The notes beneath the pieces are model-generated. The model saw only the letters and a program-made list of their open reading frames with translations, was not told the origin of the DNA and ran no database searches. This document shows positions 1 to 11,113 of a stretch of 64,000 nucleotides of DNA, one piece after another. The stretch's first letter is position 1. The number at the start of each line of letters is the position of its first letter. A program made the translations under genes and the position numbers. Source of the stretch: Gautieria morchelliformis (lineage: Eukaryota; Basidiomycota; Agaricomycetes; Gomphales; Gomphaceae); assembly GCA_015179125.1 (NCBI GenBank), contig WHVA01000045.1:62001-126000 (forward strand), in the 5' to 3' direction.

Positions 1-207
1 ACCATACTCGATGCGTTCAACGACTTGTGACTTCACTGAGCCGTATATAAGCTTAGATATATAAGCTTAGATATAGACTTCTCTATTCTTATCTCGTACT
101 CTGTCGTTGATCCTCCACGGTCTGATAGGTCTTCTAAGTTCAGAGTCACCGGTCTCAAGACTGTAGCAACATCAGATGTTGTTGAACCCACATATTATCA
201 GCTACAC

Positions 208-1739
208 GTGAACCGACCTGCCGGTATCCAGTCTGGCCAGGACCTGGAGAATGACTTTGCAACTTGGATGAATACTGCTCGTCCCGAATTTGTCGAACCA
301 GTAAAAGCATCAATCAAGACAGTAGACGAGGAACCTCTATGCACATATGCATGTTGCACCATGGATAGCGAATGCACAGAGTTGTCACATCTTATCGCGG
401 CAGATATTTTACAATTTATACGGACATCATAAGCGGATTACTTATATACTTCCACTGGCAGGCACATACAATATCGTGAATACTCGGTGTCTCTTCTCAA
501 CTTATTCTGCATTTGATCTTGGTCCCTCAGGTTTATTTTCTAGGTTTTCGTGATGGTCGTGAGGCTATTGCCCCGGTGAATAGAAAAGCAAAAGAAAGTG
601 ATCAAACTCTTCTACGCGATAGAGTTGTCTCAGAGGTCGGCATGATTCCGATGTCGATGCCATTTAAGAGTGTTAACTATACATCTCACCTCAGGCTTGT
701 ACTCTGCGCTACATCAAGACTCATTTGTCAGTTCCTGTACCAAATGTTTACCACGTAAACGATAAACTCCCCAACTCTGTTGGTGGACGTTTCATCATTG
801 AAGAAAGAGTTAGGCTTCCCTTCACTCATTCCACAATAAATACTAAACCGATAATGCAAGGTTCTTGGATGCCAACTGCCCTTTGCTAAATGTACGCAAC
901 TCCAGCGCAAAGCCATCTGCACTCAACTTTTTCAATGGGAAGCTGAGCTCATTAGCGCACGCTTTACTGCCATTGGAAGTATATATCAAGACCCGAAAAC
1001 AGCACATTCTACATTGGGCCAATGGGGCCTTCAGTGTGTTGTCCATTAGACCATACGGTAGACCGTGGTCCTTGGACATCTACTTGCGACTGGCTCAAAG
1101 CCTATGTCAAGTCAGAGCTCTCTGGATTCCTAAATGATCCTGAGAAGTATCGGGAATCCCGGAAGAGGTACAATCTTGACAACGGCAATCCTCCCTACGC
1201 ATACCATGTCGCATGGTTGAAAACACTTCTTGCGACCATGGACGAACTTGAATATCTACATAGCATCCCTTCTGCGGTAGAGCGCCCTGCTCTGTTCCAC
1301 GAAGATCTTTCTGGTGGAAACGTCCTATATTCGTACCCAGACCCCACCATTTTGGCGGGCATTATCGATTTCGAGGGTGCATGTGTTGTACCACTTTGGA
1401 GCGCCATGGATGATCCCACATCTTTCATGGACGGGGGGGGGGAACAATGATTCCCTGCTGAAATTGCGCCTGGAAATCCTTTGTAAATCAGACCCGGCTT
1501 GTGCTCAGGCTCAGTCCTACCGGAAGCCGCTGTGTCGTCTCAGATGGCTAGTATCCATGGGTCTTACGATTCGGTGTTCTACTGAGGAGCTGCGCAAGAG
1601 ATACAAGATGATGAGGGAGGTGTGGCCAATACCTGAACCTGCGTTTACCGCTCTAGATGAACTCGTTGCTTTGGACCCCGCAGGTTACTGCAAAGGCGCA
1701 GAGCTTGAGGCATCTGAGGTCAAATTTTTTAAAAGTTGA
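208..1739 (+). pseudogene. aminoglycoside phosphotransferase-like (APH/choline kinase fold) gene, apparently frame-broken
   Basis: A fungal APH-family kinase-like protein is recognisable in pieces. An N-lobe segment (RYIKTHLSVPVPNVYH) is encoded near 700-750 after a likely intron ending at about 710. The catalytic loop HEDLSGGN is at 1298-1321, with the Brenner-motif Asp, and the metal-binding IIDFEG motif is at 1361-1375, followed by VPLWSAM. A second intron probably lies near 790-850. Two places break the frame: the reading shifts near 1020, between the FQWEAELISARF segment and the RGPWTSTCDWLK segment, and again at a run of ten or so G near 1433-1443. Homology-like sequence continues past that run in another frame to 1739. 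The family phosphorylates small molecules, but the substrate of fungal members is usually unknown. Recent decay or a sequence error in the G run are both possible. Confidence 0.6.
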
Positions 1740-1929
1740 TGTAAAATAGGAATTGGAGTAGGGAGGCGTGTCTCAGTTTCATCTCGTTAGAAAGACTCAG
1801 TAACTGGTACAGTGTTATATCAAGCTAGGAAAAAACAACATGTACTGAGGATGGTGTTACAAACGGGCATTCCCAAAGTATATAAGTTAATCCAAAGATG
1901 AAACGAAGAAAGAAAAAATACACTAGCGG

Positions 1930-4900
1930 TTACAAAGAACCACCCCAAGTCAGTAACTTTTGGAGCCTCGGGTGCCGTGCTAATGCGTCGTGATTACGAA
2001 TGACCGAAATTATCTTTCTGCCAAATTCAACGTATTCAACTCGCCGCACGACATCTTGGTTGATGACCTGTGGCATAAAGTTGCTTCACAACGCCAAAAC
2101 ATAACTGAACACGGCAACATAAGTACTCACCTCGATCCAATTTTGCACAGTACCCAGCAATGTCTCGACCAAGGGGATACACTCAACTTCTGAGTTCGAT
2201 GCAGCTGACAGATTGGACAGCACAGCTGAATGTACAATGTTTAGTGGCTCCGGTGAAATCTATAAGATGTCCGTACCTTCGATCAAAGGAAGCCGGAGGC
2301 GCTTGAACTCTTCCCTGCTAAAAGCGAAGTACCCGGTTTCAGCATCAGCGATGCATGGGAGATTCTGAAAAAGAGCATGACGAAGGCTATCGACAGAGAA
2401 CAGGTGTGCAGTAAAGTCATGTTCAATGGTAACGTTTGGTGACACGATGCATTCAAACCAAAGGCCCAGAATTTGATTCCTGCGTGACTAAGACCTACTC
2501 AACGATGCATCAAACATGAGAGTTTGGAGCGGTTACCTTGTAAACATTGGGATCAAGCCTCAAAACAGTGAGCAAAAACTGGAGACGCAGATGAATGCGA
2601 CGGGAGGAATCGCCCATGTCTTTCCACGCAGACTCCCCCAGTTGAAAATAATAGTCCCAGACCTATGGAAGATTTGATATCAGAGTGGGGAATGTCAATT
2701 TTCATGGCCGACTCACTCGTTTTTTATTTTTTACCAACACGCTACCAGCACCCAGCCAACATTCGAGCCATTGATCAGCCTCATAGTATGGACCCCCAAA
2801 TGTGGTCCATGTGCACCCAAGATGCATGCAGAGGCAGGTATAAAGGGGTTGTGAAAAGGTGTCCAGGACCTGTAAGGGATGTGTTTAAGGATCAACAAAT
2901 TGGGAAGAAGAGCTACTGACGTCGCTGGTTTTATGATCTGCGACAGCATTATCATCAGGGCGATCCTCGACATCGGCCAAGAAATCCAGCAATGCTGGAT
3001 CATTCAGGTCTAAACCACCATCACCATATTCATCCTGGCTTTCTTGGCTCTCCTGTTGTTTTACGGCCGGCTTTGGGACGGGTGGAAGTGGAATAATGGC
3101 TCGGCGGGCGACAAGAAAGCTTTGAATGCATTTGCATATTTCTAGCCCCGTGCGGTGATCTTTTGTTATGGGGTTGGAAAGTATTCGCGACATCCATGCT
3201 AAAAAGGCCATAAAATTTTTTTCCTGGAAAGATCACAGAGAAGGACTTTACCATGCAGCAATCCAATATCAGGGTACGTAGCGGGAAGGTCATCGGAATG
3301 GCTCAACGTTGGTGTGCTGATAATCATACGAATGCTTCCCAAAAGCAACTGAACCAGTACCACTAGCTCCTCTTTTTCATTCTGGGTGGGATCACCATCC
3401 CGTGCTTGGATGGATGTTAATTCCCCAATCAGATCGTCGATCATCTCTGATGCCCACGAAAGAACATCGTCTAATGGCTGGCTCAAGTGACGAAGAAGGA
3501 TGGCAACATGCATCATCGATCGAATAGTGGCAGTTCGTGAGTCGCAGTCTGCGTCCTTGAAAGCGACATATCGACGAACTTGCTGCAAGCGAGAACGTAC
3601 ATGCTTAACGGATGAATCGACGTATATGGCGACAAAGATAGCGCTGTAGCGATTATAGAGCATGGAAAGACCTTGTCCAGTTGGCGGTGCAACTTTTGTG
3701 AAAGATGTAGATCCGACCGGGACCGCGAGGTTCAGCAACCTAACAAGTTTTGTGGCCTTTAGCCGAGAAAGACCGTCCATATCATGGAAATCCTTGGCCG
3801 CACGGACAATCAGCTTCAGAAATAAGCTAAACGCAGTGTCGTCCTTCCGATGTGCGTCAAGAAAAATTAGTTTGCCTTCTCTAATAAATGTTGGAAAGTC
3901 GTCAGGCTCGCCGAGAAGATTGGAGAATTGGCGACTTCGAAAAATGGCACAAAGTTCTTGAAATACATCGTCGGCATCATTCAGACGCCAATTCCATCGT
4001 GTGCAAAGAAGAAAGCATCTCGCTGTCACTAAACGCAGATATGTGTCTCGCTTATGTAGCGTAGAGGCCGGTTTGCTGTTGTCACGTACATCCGCACTCA
4101 GGCGAATGCATGTAAGGGCCTTCTTGACAATCGGCCAATGCGCCTCTAACCTTGTAGCTGATGTGCTGAACCCCTCGAGTGAGAACTGTGAAACCGCGCA
4201 CAAGTTGAAAATCGTTCGCCAGATGCGTTCGCTTTCGTACAGTTGCGAGTCGGGTTTGTTTGATTGTGCCTCCATAGCTGCTTCGACGACTCGCCAGAAT
4301 GGGGGTGTAGTTTTGGATGTGCCGCTAACAGGAAGACTAATCAAGAACGGTGCAACGTGGAAGACGCAAATCCAAAGCTCCAAGGTCCGAAGATTTGAAG
4401 ATGTAGTGTCCGATAATTGGCCATTCTGCAGAAGCCCTATTGTGCGGTCAAGGCCATACTCAAGGAGCCGGCGAAGTAACTGAACGCAACATTGTTCCGC
4501 AGCTTGTGTTGTTGTCCAAATCGCATTCCCCCTCAGTCTTGCCCGTTGTAGGTGCGCATATACGAGGCGCAAATGTATCTCCACGGCGAACCAGTATAAC
4601 GCAAACGTCCGGTAATCCATACTGTGCCCGTCTGCAGAAATTAACTCGACACGCTCGTTGATTCGTGCGACCAGGTGGGTGATCTGTTCAGAAATGGCAG
4701 TAACAAGAAGACCTTCCTCCTCGTTGATATGAAGCGCTCTGAATGTGACCAGGTGGCACAGTGCGTGCATCAACGCATCTGCCGCTTTTACGGCTATTGG
4801 AACCTCAGCATCGTTAGCAGCTATTATGGATGCACTGTAAAGTTTGTCGCATGCGGAGGCGAAAGTGGGCGAGATCTGTGTAATTGGCATATCCGGATCA

Positions 4901-7785
4901 ATCCGCAGACCGAAAAGCGTTACAGAGAATGGCGACGGGATTTCTTTATCGCCTTTGAGGACCGAGACGAAGTCATAAAGTCGACCCTTCCCGATATAGC
5001 TCTCTGAACCGAGCGTGAGGCCGGAAGAGAGCGAGACCATATCAAAATCAAGCGAAATCTTGCTATGCCGCTGACCAGCACCATTCATATCCATGTCAAA
5101 GGCATCCGGCTCGATGCCTGCTCCATGGCAGAATTTTTCGCGTATGTTGTCAGCGCGGGACGGCCGGATCCTTCCCTTATGTTGTAGAGGGGTGCGAGGA
5201 TGGGACTTAGATCCGACAGGCGCCAGAGCTTCGTGGAAGTCGTTGTCGTCATTGTCTATGTGGATAATCTGGCGGTGACGTCCAGATGTGATTTTGTGAC
5301 CGTCTCCTTGGATAACCCATAGTTTCGATTGAACTAAATCACGCTTCTTCTTGTTCTTCTTGTTCCTCTTGCTCCTGCTCATTTCTTCATGCGCTTCGAT
5401 GCGGTACTCTCGATTCCCCTGTTCAGGAACCACGACACCTGGAGATACTTCTTGAGGATCTGCCTTGGGGAATGTGAGTTTAGTTTGTCGTCCTCCACCA
5501 ACACCAAGTCTTCTCGCTTCTCTGGTTATGACCTTAATGGCGGGATTTCGTGGTCGCCTTGTGTGGGGTTTACTCTTGGTAGTCTGTAACACACGTGGCA
5601 TAACACGCTTCGTTCGCTGCAACATTCGGTCAATAAGATCACCACCGCGTGGCCTATCTCGCTCCGACTGTGACCTATGTCTTCTCGAGATTCCGTAAGA
5701 GACCACGTCCGCCTGCAGCTCTGGAGCAAGCCACGTTTGGATATCTTCGGCATCAAGCCCATCCTCACTCTCTTCCAGTGCCTGTTCTGCGTCCTCCTCC
5801 TCATCGTCCACAACAATGATCTCGTGTTCCGACATATGCTCGCTTTCCAAACCTTCACTTTCGGTTTCCGTGTCGCCCCTGATCATGTATCTTTGAGGAT
5901 CTCTAGAGTTGGGACTCACCATCCGCTTTCGACCTCGCCCTGGCTGCAGTGGAATGTCCCCATCTTCACTATCTGGGCGACCTGGACGTTCTTTTGCCCT
6001 TGCTTTCGTCTTGTCTTCTTGGCCAGCCAGCATCCTATTTCTGAGAGCGGCAGGCACCATCCGGCCCAAGGCTTTAAGCTGTTTTCTCACTTTCGCCGTC
6101 AACTCGATGTCTTCCTGGGACTCCATACTCGCATCGTCATTTTTCGTAGCGTCCGACCGTCCGGTATCGTCCTCCAAAACCTTCACATCCGAATCGACAG
6201 ATGTACGACGTGTGAACCGCCTTTTGCTTGGAATTAGAGTTATTTCGTCCTCAGAGCTGTCTACAATAATAGCACTGATTGTGGACTCCTTCTCGCGTTC
6301 CATTGGAAGATGGGATTGATCATCCGTACTTGGAATAGACCAAGCGTCAGCAGCGATGTTGTCGCCAAGATCATCAAAACTATTGTCAACGACCATCTGC
6401 GATTGGTCCAATGTAGCTGCGGGGGTGAGCAAAGACTGTGGAGTTGCCTGAAAGCACCCTTGATAGTTAGGCTGTGGCCTTGGTCGACGTTTGGGAGATC
6501 GGTGGGCTGGGGGTGTAGATTGTCGAGTCGAAGACGAGGCCTATGGGAGGTATTTTCTTTGATGAGCAGTGAAAATATATGGATGAATATGACCAGAGTT
6601 TGTAGCTCACCCTTGTGTTCTTGAGCTCGGCAGCCATAGGAAATTCCTGAATCCTTAGCCTCCTCCTACGCTTCTTTCCTCGTAAATGATCTCCTTCCCC
6701 TTGCTGATCAACAACGTCTGGTTCCATCAACACCTCGCCATCTTCTGATGATTCGCTAATCCCATATTCGCGCAGCTTCGCATCAAGAGCTTCGCGCTCC
6801 AATTGCTTTTCCCTCCTTTTTTCACGTGCTCGCCATTCGTCATCCGCATCCACCTCTCCCCGTTCCAAGTAAGTTTCGCCTTGCTGGCGATATCGTTCCT
6901 TTCTCCCTCCACGTCCACCGTCCATGTTGGGATCCTTTACAATCGCCTCAGGCACTCCCCGTAATTGATTTTTATACTGCTGTTTGTCGTATTGGAATGG
7001 GTTGAGCTGTTTCGCGCTGCGATGGCGAAGTGAGTATGTCCGCTGATGTGGTTCCGGGTCAGGTGGGATGACGACAAGAGAGGCCGGAGAAGGGGACGGG
7101 TTAGAAGGTGACGTTAGAGGGTTGCGGGAGGGTGACGGCTGTGTGAGGGGGAGGACTGACGATTGAAATTCCAGGGAAGGAGGTGGATTGGAATTTGTAG
7201 CTAGAGGGGCGGGTGAGCGTGACGACTGCATGGAGGGGAAATCTGACGAATGAAAGCCCAGGGAAGCAGGCGGTTTGGAAGTTAAAGCTAGAGGTGTGCA
7301 GAAGGGTGACGGCTTTGTGAAGGGCACATCTGACGTTTGAAAAACCAGGGAAGATGGTGGGTTGGACGTTGGAGTTAGAGGAGTGCGGGAGGGTGATGAG
7401 TGCGTGGAGGGATTATCTAACGAATGAAAGTCCAATGATATATTTAAGCGGCTCAAAATCGGAGAAGGGTCAAAGGCTGCCGCGGCCTGTAGCCTCTTAG
7501 AGGGAGTCCGCTGCAGGCGAGCCTGGGGAGATGGCCATGTAGTTTCTAAAGAAATAACCTTGCAAGATAACTCACAAATGACACCTTATAGGATTCAGGA
7601 GCGTCATTTATATTCTCAGTCTGGGAAACGGGTCAGTTCGATAATCAAGTGAGTTTATTTATCATACGTACCTCTGGCACTCCCCATACCTTACGATAAT
7701 ATCCTGGTTTTTGTGCCTCCATAAGCTCCTTTTCCTCGATATCTGAAGTGTCTACCACGTCCTCCGTCGCGTCGCCTTCCTCCAT
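1930..7785 (-). CDS. mms22: Mus7/MMS22 family DNA repair protein
   Basis: Large multi-exon gene of roughly 1,700 codons. The Met at 7785 opens a short acidic exon followed by introns near 7625-7675 and 7545-7585. The N-terminal third is low-complexity Ser/Pro and contains the family-typical YSLRHRSAKQLNPF stretch (about 6990-7040). An intron at about 6543-6612 leads into the long central exon (3270-6460), which starts with acidic SEDE patches. C-terminal blocks read EADQWLECWLGAGS (about 2735-2790), a YFQLGESAWKDMG-like block (about 2630-2660) and TIEHDFTAHLFSVDSLRH (about 2375-2430). These match the Mms22 C-terminal domain as I know it. The last exon ends ...LTWGGSL with TAA at 1930-1932. 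The exact junction near 3230-3260 is not resolved. In yeasts Mms22 works with the Rtt101 cullin and Rtt107 at damaged replication forks. The neighbouring gene is divergent, with only about 200 bp between starts. Confidence 0.82.
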
Positions 7786-7991
7786 AGTGGATGCCGTGAC
7801 CAGACGCGTTACTGACACTGTGTCACGCGTCTACCCTATTAGATTCAAAGTCCGCTCGGCTGTCCGCCACCCGGCGTCTATTCTCAGTTTGAGAAATACA
7901 GTAAAGCATGCCACCTCAGGCTGGAGTCTTCGCGCTGCCCTACAAGGCATCAAGAAGTGCAGACACCCACAATACTGTCCCAGAAGTCAAC

Positions 7992-9081
7992 ATGAGCTAC
8001 AACTCTGCTAGATCCCCCCTTCTTTCAGGTCTGTTTCTTACTCTCCAAACGCCTTGCAAGCCGGTGACACGTTTAAACAGCATTGGATGAGCCGGTGAAG
8101 TCTGGAAAGGACAGGAAACGGAGAGAAATTGCTGGTAAACTCGGGAAGGATTTAGCAGACCACCGCAGAGACGAGTAAGACACAGCCATCTAGTCGTCTT
8201 GCGGCTTATGCTTTATATCTCTCTAGTGCACTGTCGCGCTACTCGGAAGCTCTTGCGACACATCAACAAGCAGCACACCAACTTGCGACTGGTCCCCACA
8301 GGCACCCCGAGTATACCCTTGCGTTATATCCTACCAGCCTTGAGCGGGCCGCTTTGTTGCACCAACTCGCCCTTGATGAAGAGTATGCCCTTGAGTGTGC
8401 ACATATGGCATGGGAGGAGGAGCGTGCGCGCGTCGAAGAGGACTGGCGGAAGGGTAGGGAGCGTATCCGTGATCGCATGCTTGAAGGGATTGAAGATCGC
8501 CGAAAGCGCGCTAGAGAAGACAAGGACGGCGAGGGTACTGTGGCAGGTCAGGAACATACACACTCCGATATCATCTCTCATAACTAACTGCCACTCATTC
8601 TCTAGATGCCAGCCTTGATGCACAGTCCCGACCTCACGTCACCCGCAAACTCCGTAATAAGATCGCGCCATCCCACTCTGCCAATGGCGGTCGTTCTCCT
8701 TCTCCCCTTTCCGCACCACATCCCATGCTTCCTACACAACCAAATACGACACCCCTGGCAAACCCTTACTCCCTCGCGCTCGACACTCTCCCTTCCCCTT
8801 TCCCTCTTGCCCTCCCATTGAAAGAGCCGCCTCCACGACGCGGAGGGAAACAAGCAGCCCCTGCTCAGCAGGTCCAGTCGAATGGCCTCGGCAATGGGAG
8901 GGCTGCTAATAGTGATAGCACTCTTCTCCCAGCGGTAGGAACTGGTGCGGCAATGGGCCTTGGGAAAAGCCTAGCAGGTTTGACTAGCGCACGTGAGATG
9001 GATATTGAAGGCGATCTGACCGAGTTAAGGAGAGGTGCAAGGCGGAAACGAGCTGTCGTTGCCAGCTTAGGTAGAGCATAG
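7992..9081 (+). CDS. Sds3-like protein, putative Rpd3L histone deacetylase complex subunit
   Basis: Four exons splice cleanly by eye. The first runs 7992-8029 (MSYNSARSPLLS). The next, from about 8083, gives a basic GKDRKRREIAGKLGKDLADHRRD segment ending near 8174. An intron to about 8221 leads to ALSRYSEAL..., and another at about 8547-8605 leads to the last exon. The centre is a charged helical stretch (EEERARVEEDW.., then RKRAREDKDGEG), a typical coiled coil. The C-terminal half is Ser/Pro-rich and ends in basic RRGARRKRAVVASLGRA. The arrangement of a conserved TLALYPTSLERAALL block before the coiled coil resembles basidiomycete Sds3-like proteins, which scaffold Sin3/Rpd3 deacetylases in the nucleus. 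The assignment rests on remembered family features, and a generic nuclear coiled-coil protein is the alternative. It probably shares a divergent promoter with the MMS22 gene. Confidence 0.6.
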
Positions 9082-9195
9082 CACTTAGCATTTTAATAGA
9101 CCGTGTACTTTTACTTTCATCACGTGACGTAGCGCGTCGCCGCACGGCCTAGGGACTCTATAGCAACAGATAAGATACTTATGCAAGTACGGATT

Positions 9196-10908
9196 TTATT
9201 CATCGTCTGAAAATTGGAATTCTTCATCCCCATAACCTTCGGCATCGAATGTGTGTTCATCGACCTTGTTGCTTGAGCTGTCTTCCTCATCCTCCAGAAA
9301 GTCTAAGCATCCCGGTCCACATCCACGCCACAATACTGCAAATGTCAAACATTAAGCATTTTTCAGCATCAAAAGTCTCAGTACTCACACGGGACCCATG
9401 CACTTTGACTTTCAGCCACCTGCACCCCTGCCACCGTGCCAACCCACTCTATCCTTTCCTCAACTGGCACCCGAAACACGGGTGCACTACGGTTGAAAAG
9501 CCCTTTCTGATTCGGAGTTCCGATTGCAAACCGCACACTCTTCATTACGCCTGTATCACTTATGGGCGGGCTATAATGACGCGGACATGGGCAGGCATTC
9601 CAGCTCATGTCTAGCTCACTATCTACACACTCGCCTTCCTCGGTTACACGGGCCCGTCCATGTCCAGTAGATGCACGAATGACGCGTTTGATGTGCGGTG
9701 GCAGGGCTAACCCATCAATTTCTGCAAGAGACATAGATGCCTCCAGACAGCTTTTCGTCGGCCCGGGAGTTCTGTGAGAGCTGGGCATCCCAGGCGACAG
9801 GAGACGGCGTAATGCGAGCTCGCAGAGTGTCGGTACGGAGGGGCCCCGCCTAAGTGGTCCGAGGATTCTGGTGAGTCTAGGTTGCTTTTGTTCGCCTTCT
9901 GACGGCGAAGGTGGAGCCTCGAAGGGGTTCGGGGAGACATGAAGTGAGTGAAGATTTAGAGCCTGTATCTCTGCAGGGAGATAAGACAAGCGGTTGTTCG
10001 CAACATTGAGTTCCCGCAGGCCACTGAGCTTGCAGATCGCAGGCGGGAGTGAAGTAAGTTTGTTTTGTCCTAGAAACAGCCAACAGCAATAGATCAACAG
10101 TTTATGCCGACTGAGACTGTACTAATGAACGCACTCAGGCTAAGGACAACAAGACAATCGAGCGCGAAGAGTTCGCGAGGCAACATACGTATTGCGTTTC
10201 GCATGAGGTAAAGTTCCACCTCACAGCGGTTACGATCTGCTCCTTTTTTCTTGAAACCCTCGAACTGCTGTCCTGCTGCTCGAAATTCGAGGCGATTTGT
10301 CGTGTGAGACGGCAAGAAGGGGCGCTTGGGTGTCGAAGGAAGCAGGGCGGGAGCTGTTATACTCCGCATAAAGGGTCGTTGGGAACTGTCAGACGAAGGA
10401 CAACGGTTGTGAGCCAAAACGACAAGACCCTTTAGATCGATAATGGAAGCCGGGATGAACGTCAGACCAGCATTACTTGAATAGACATCTCATGAGCCAC
10501 AAAGCTTATACTATCCATGTATGCGTACCTGAGGTCGATTGTTGTCTCTGCCTTGTCAATGGCATAGGCTATCGCCGTGTCCCATCGCTCGTGCTCGTCA
10601 TCAATGAACGGTGGTGAGCGCGGTATGTTACGCTTTGCAGCATCCGCTTCAACATCAGATCTACGCGTCTGTTCACGGGGATTCGAAGATATTTTCTTAG
10701 AATCCGGAGGGGTTGTAGGCGGAGTAAACGGCTTTTTCTCGTATGCAGGTGGCGCCCGGGTAGCCTTTATTGACGCGGCGAAAGGGTGGGGCGTCGAGAT
10801 AAGGTTCCCCGAGGTGGACTGGGATGTTTCGGAGCGTTTCACGCTCTCGCTTTCGGAATCTGATGTCGAAGGAGAGCCTGGGGGAGAAGGGCTTGGAGTG
10901 TAGGACAT
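9196..10908 (-). CDS. leucine-rich-repeat protein of unknown function
   Basis: Start at 10908 (MSYTPSPSPPG); an in-frame Met lies at 10944. The N-terminal about 125 residues are Ser/Pro-rich and disordered, with SESESVKRSE. LRRs follow: a segment near 10440-10480, one ending LPRELFALDCLVVLSL (about 10140-10200), then LTSLPPAICKLSGLREL and NNRLSYLPAEIQAL (about 9960-10060). The spacing LxxLxxNxLxxLPxxI is that of SDS22/Ras-group LRRs. A basic Pro-rich linker leads to a conserved C-terminal domain (about 9378-9560). An intron at about 9333-9386 precedes a final acidic exon ending EEFQFSDDE with stop at 9196-9198. Other introns lie near 10090-10140 and 10480-10540. It is convergent with the Sds3-like gene (115 bp apart) and divergent from the TBC gene (about 200 bp). 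LRRs suggest protein binding; no enzymatic domain is visible. Confidence 0.7.
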
Positions 10909-11113
10909 GGCAGAAAGGGAGGACGGAACTGCGAGGCTGGTCACGTGATATATATTTCGCGTGCTGAATGAAGCCGAGATGTTGGTTCATACACCCACGG
11001 AGAGCGCTGGGGGGTTCACCAACTGCGACGCGCCGCCACGTTCAGTATACTAGTATCCTTCGTTCGCGTACACATTCCTTCTCCGCGGTCAAGGCTGCGA
11101 AAAGTGCCAGATA

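Noticed and set aside
3662-6319. Plus-strand frames opposite the MMS22 gene (for example 5677-6237)
   Set aside because: They are shadows of the long minus-strand exon, which has recognisable MMS22 sequence and consistent introns.
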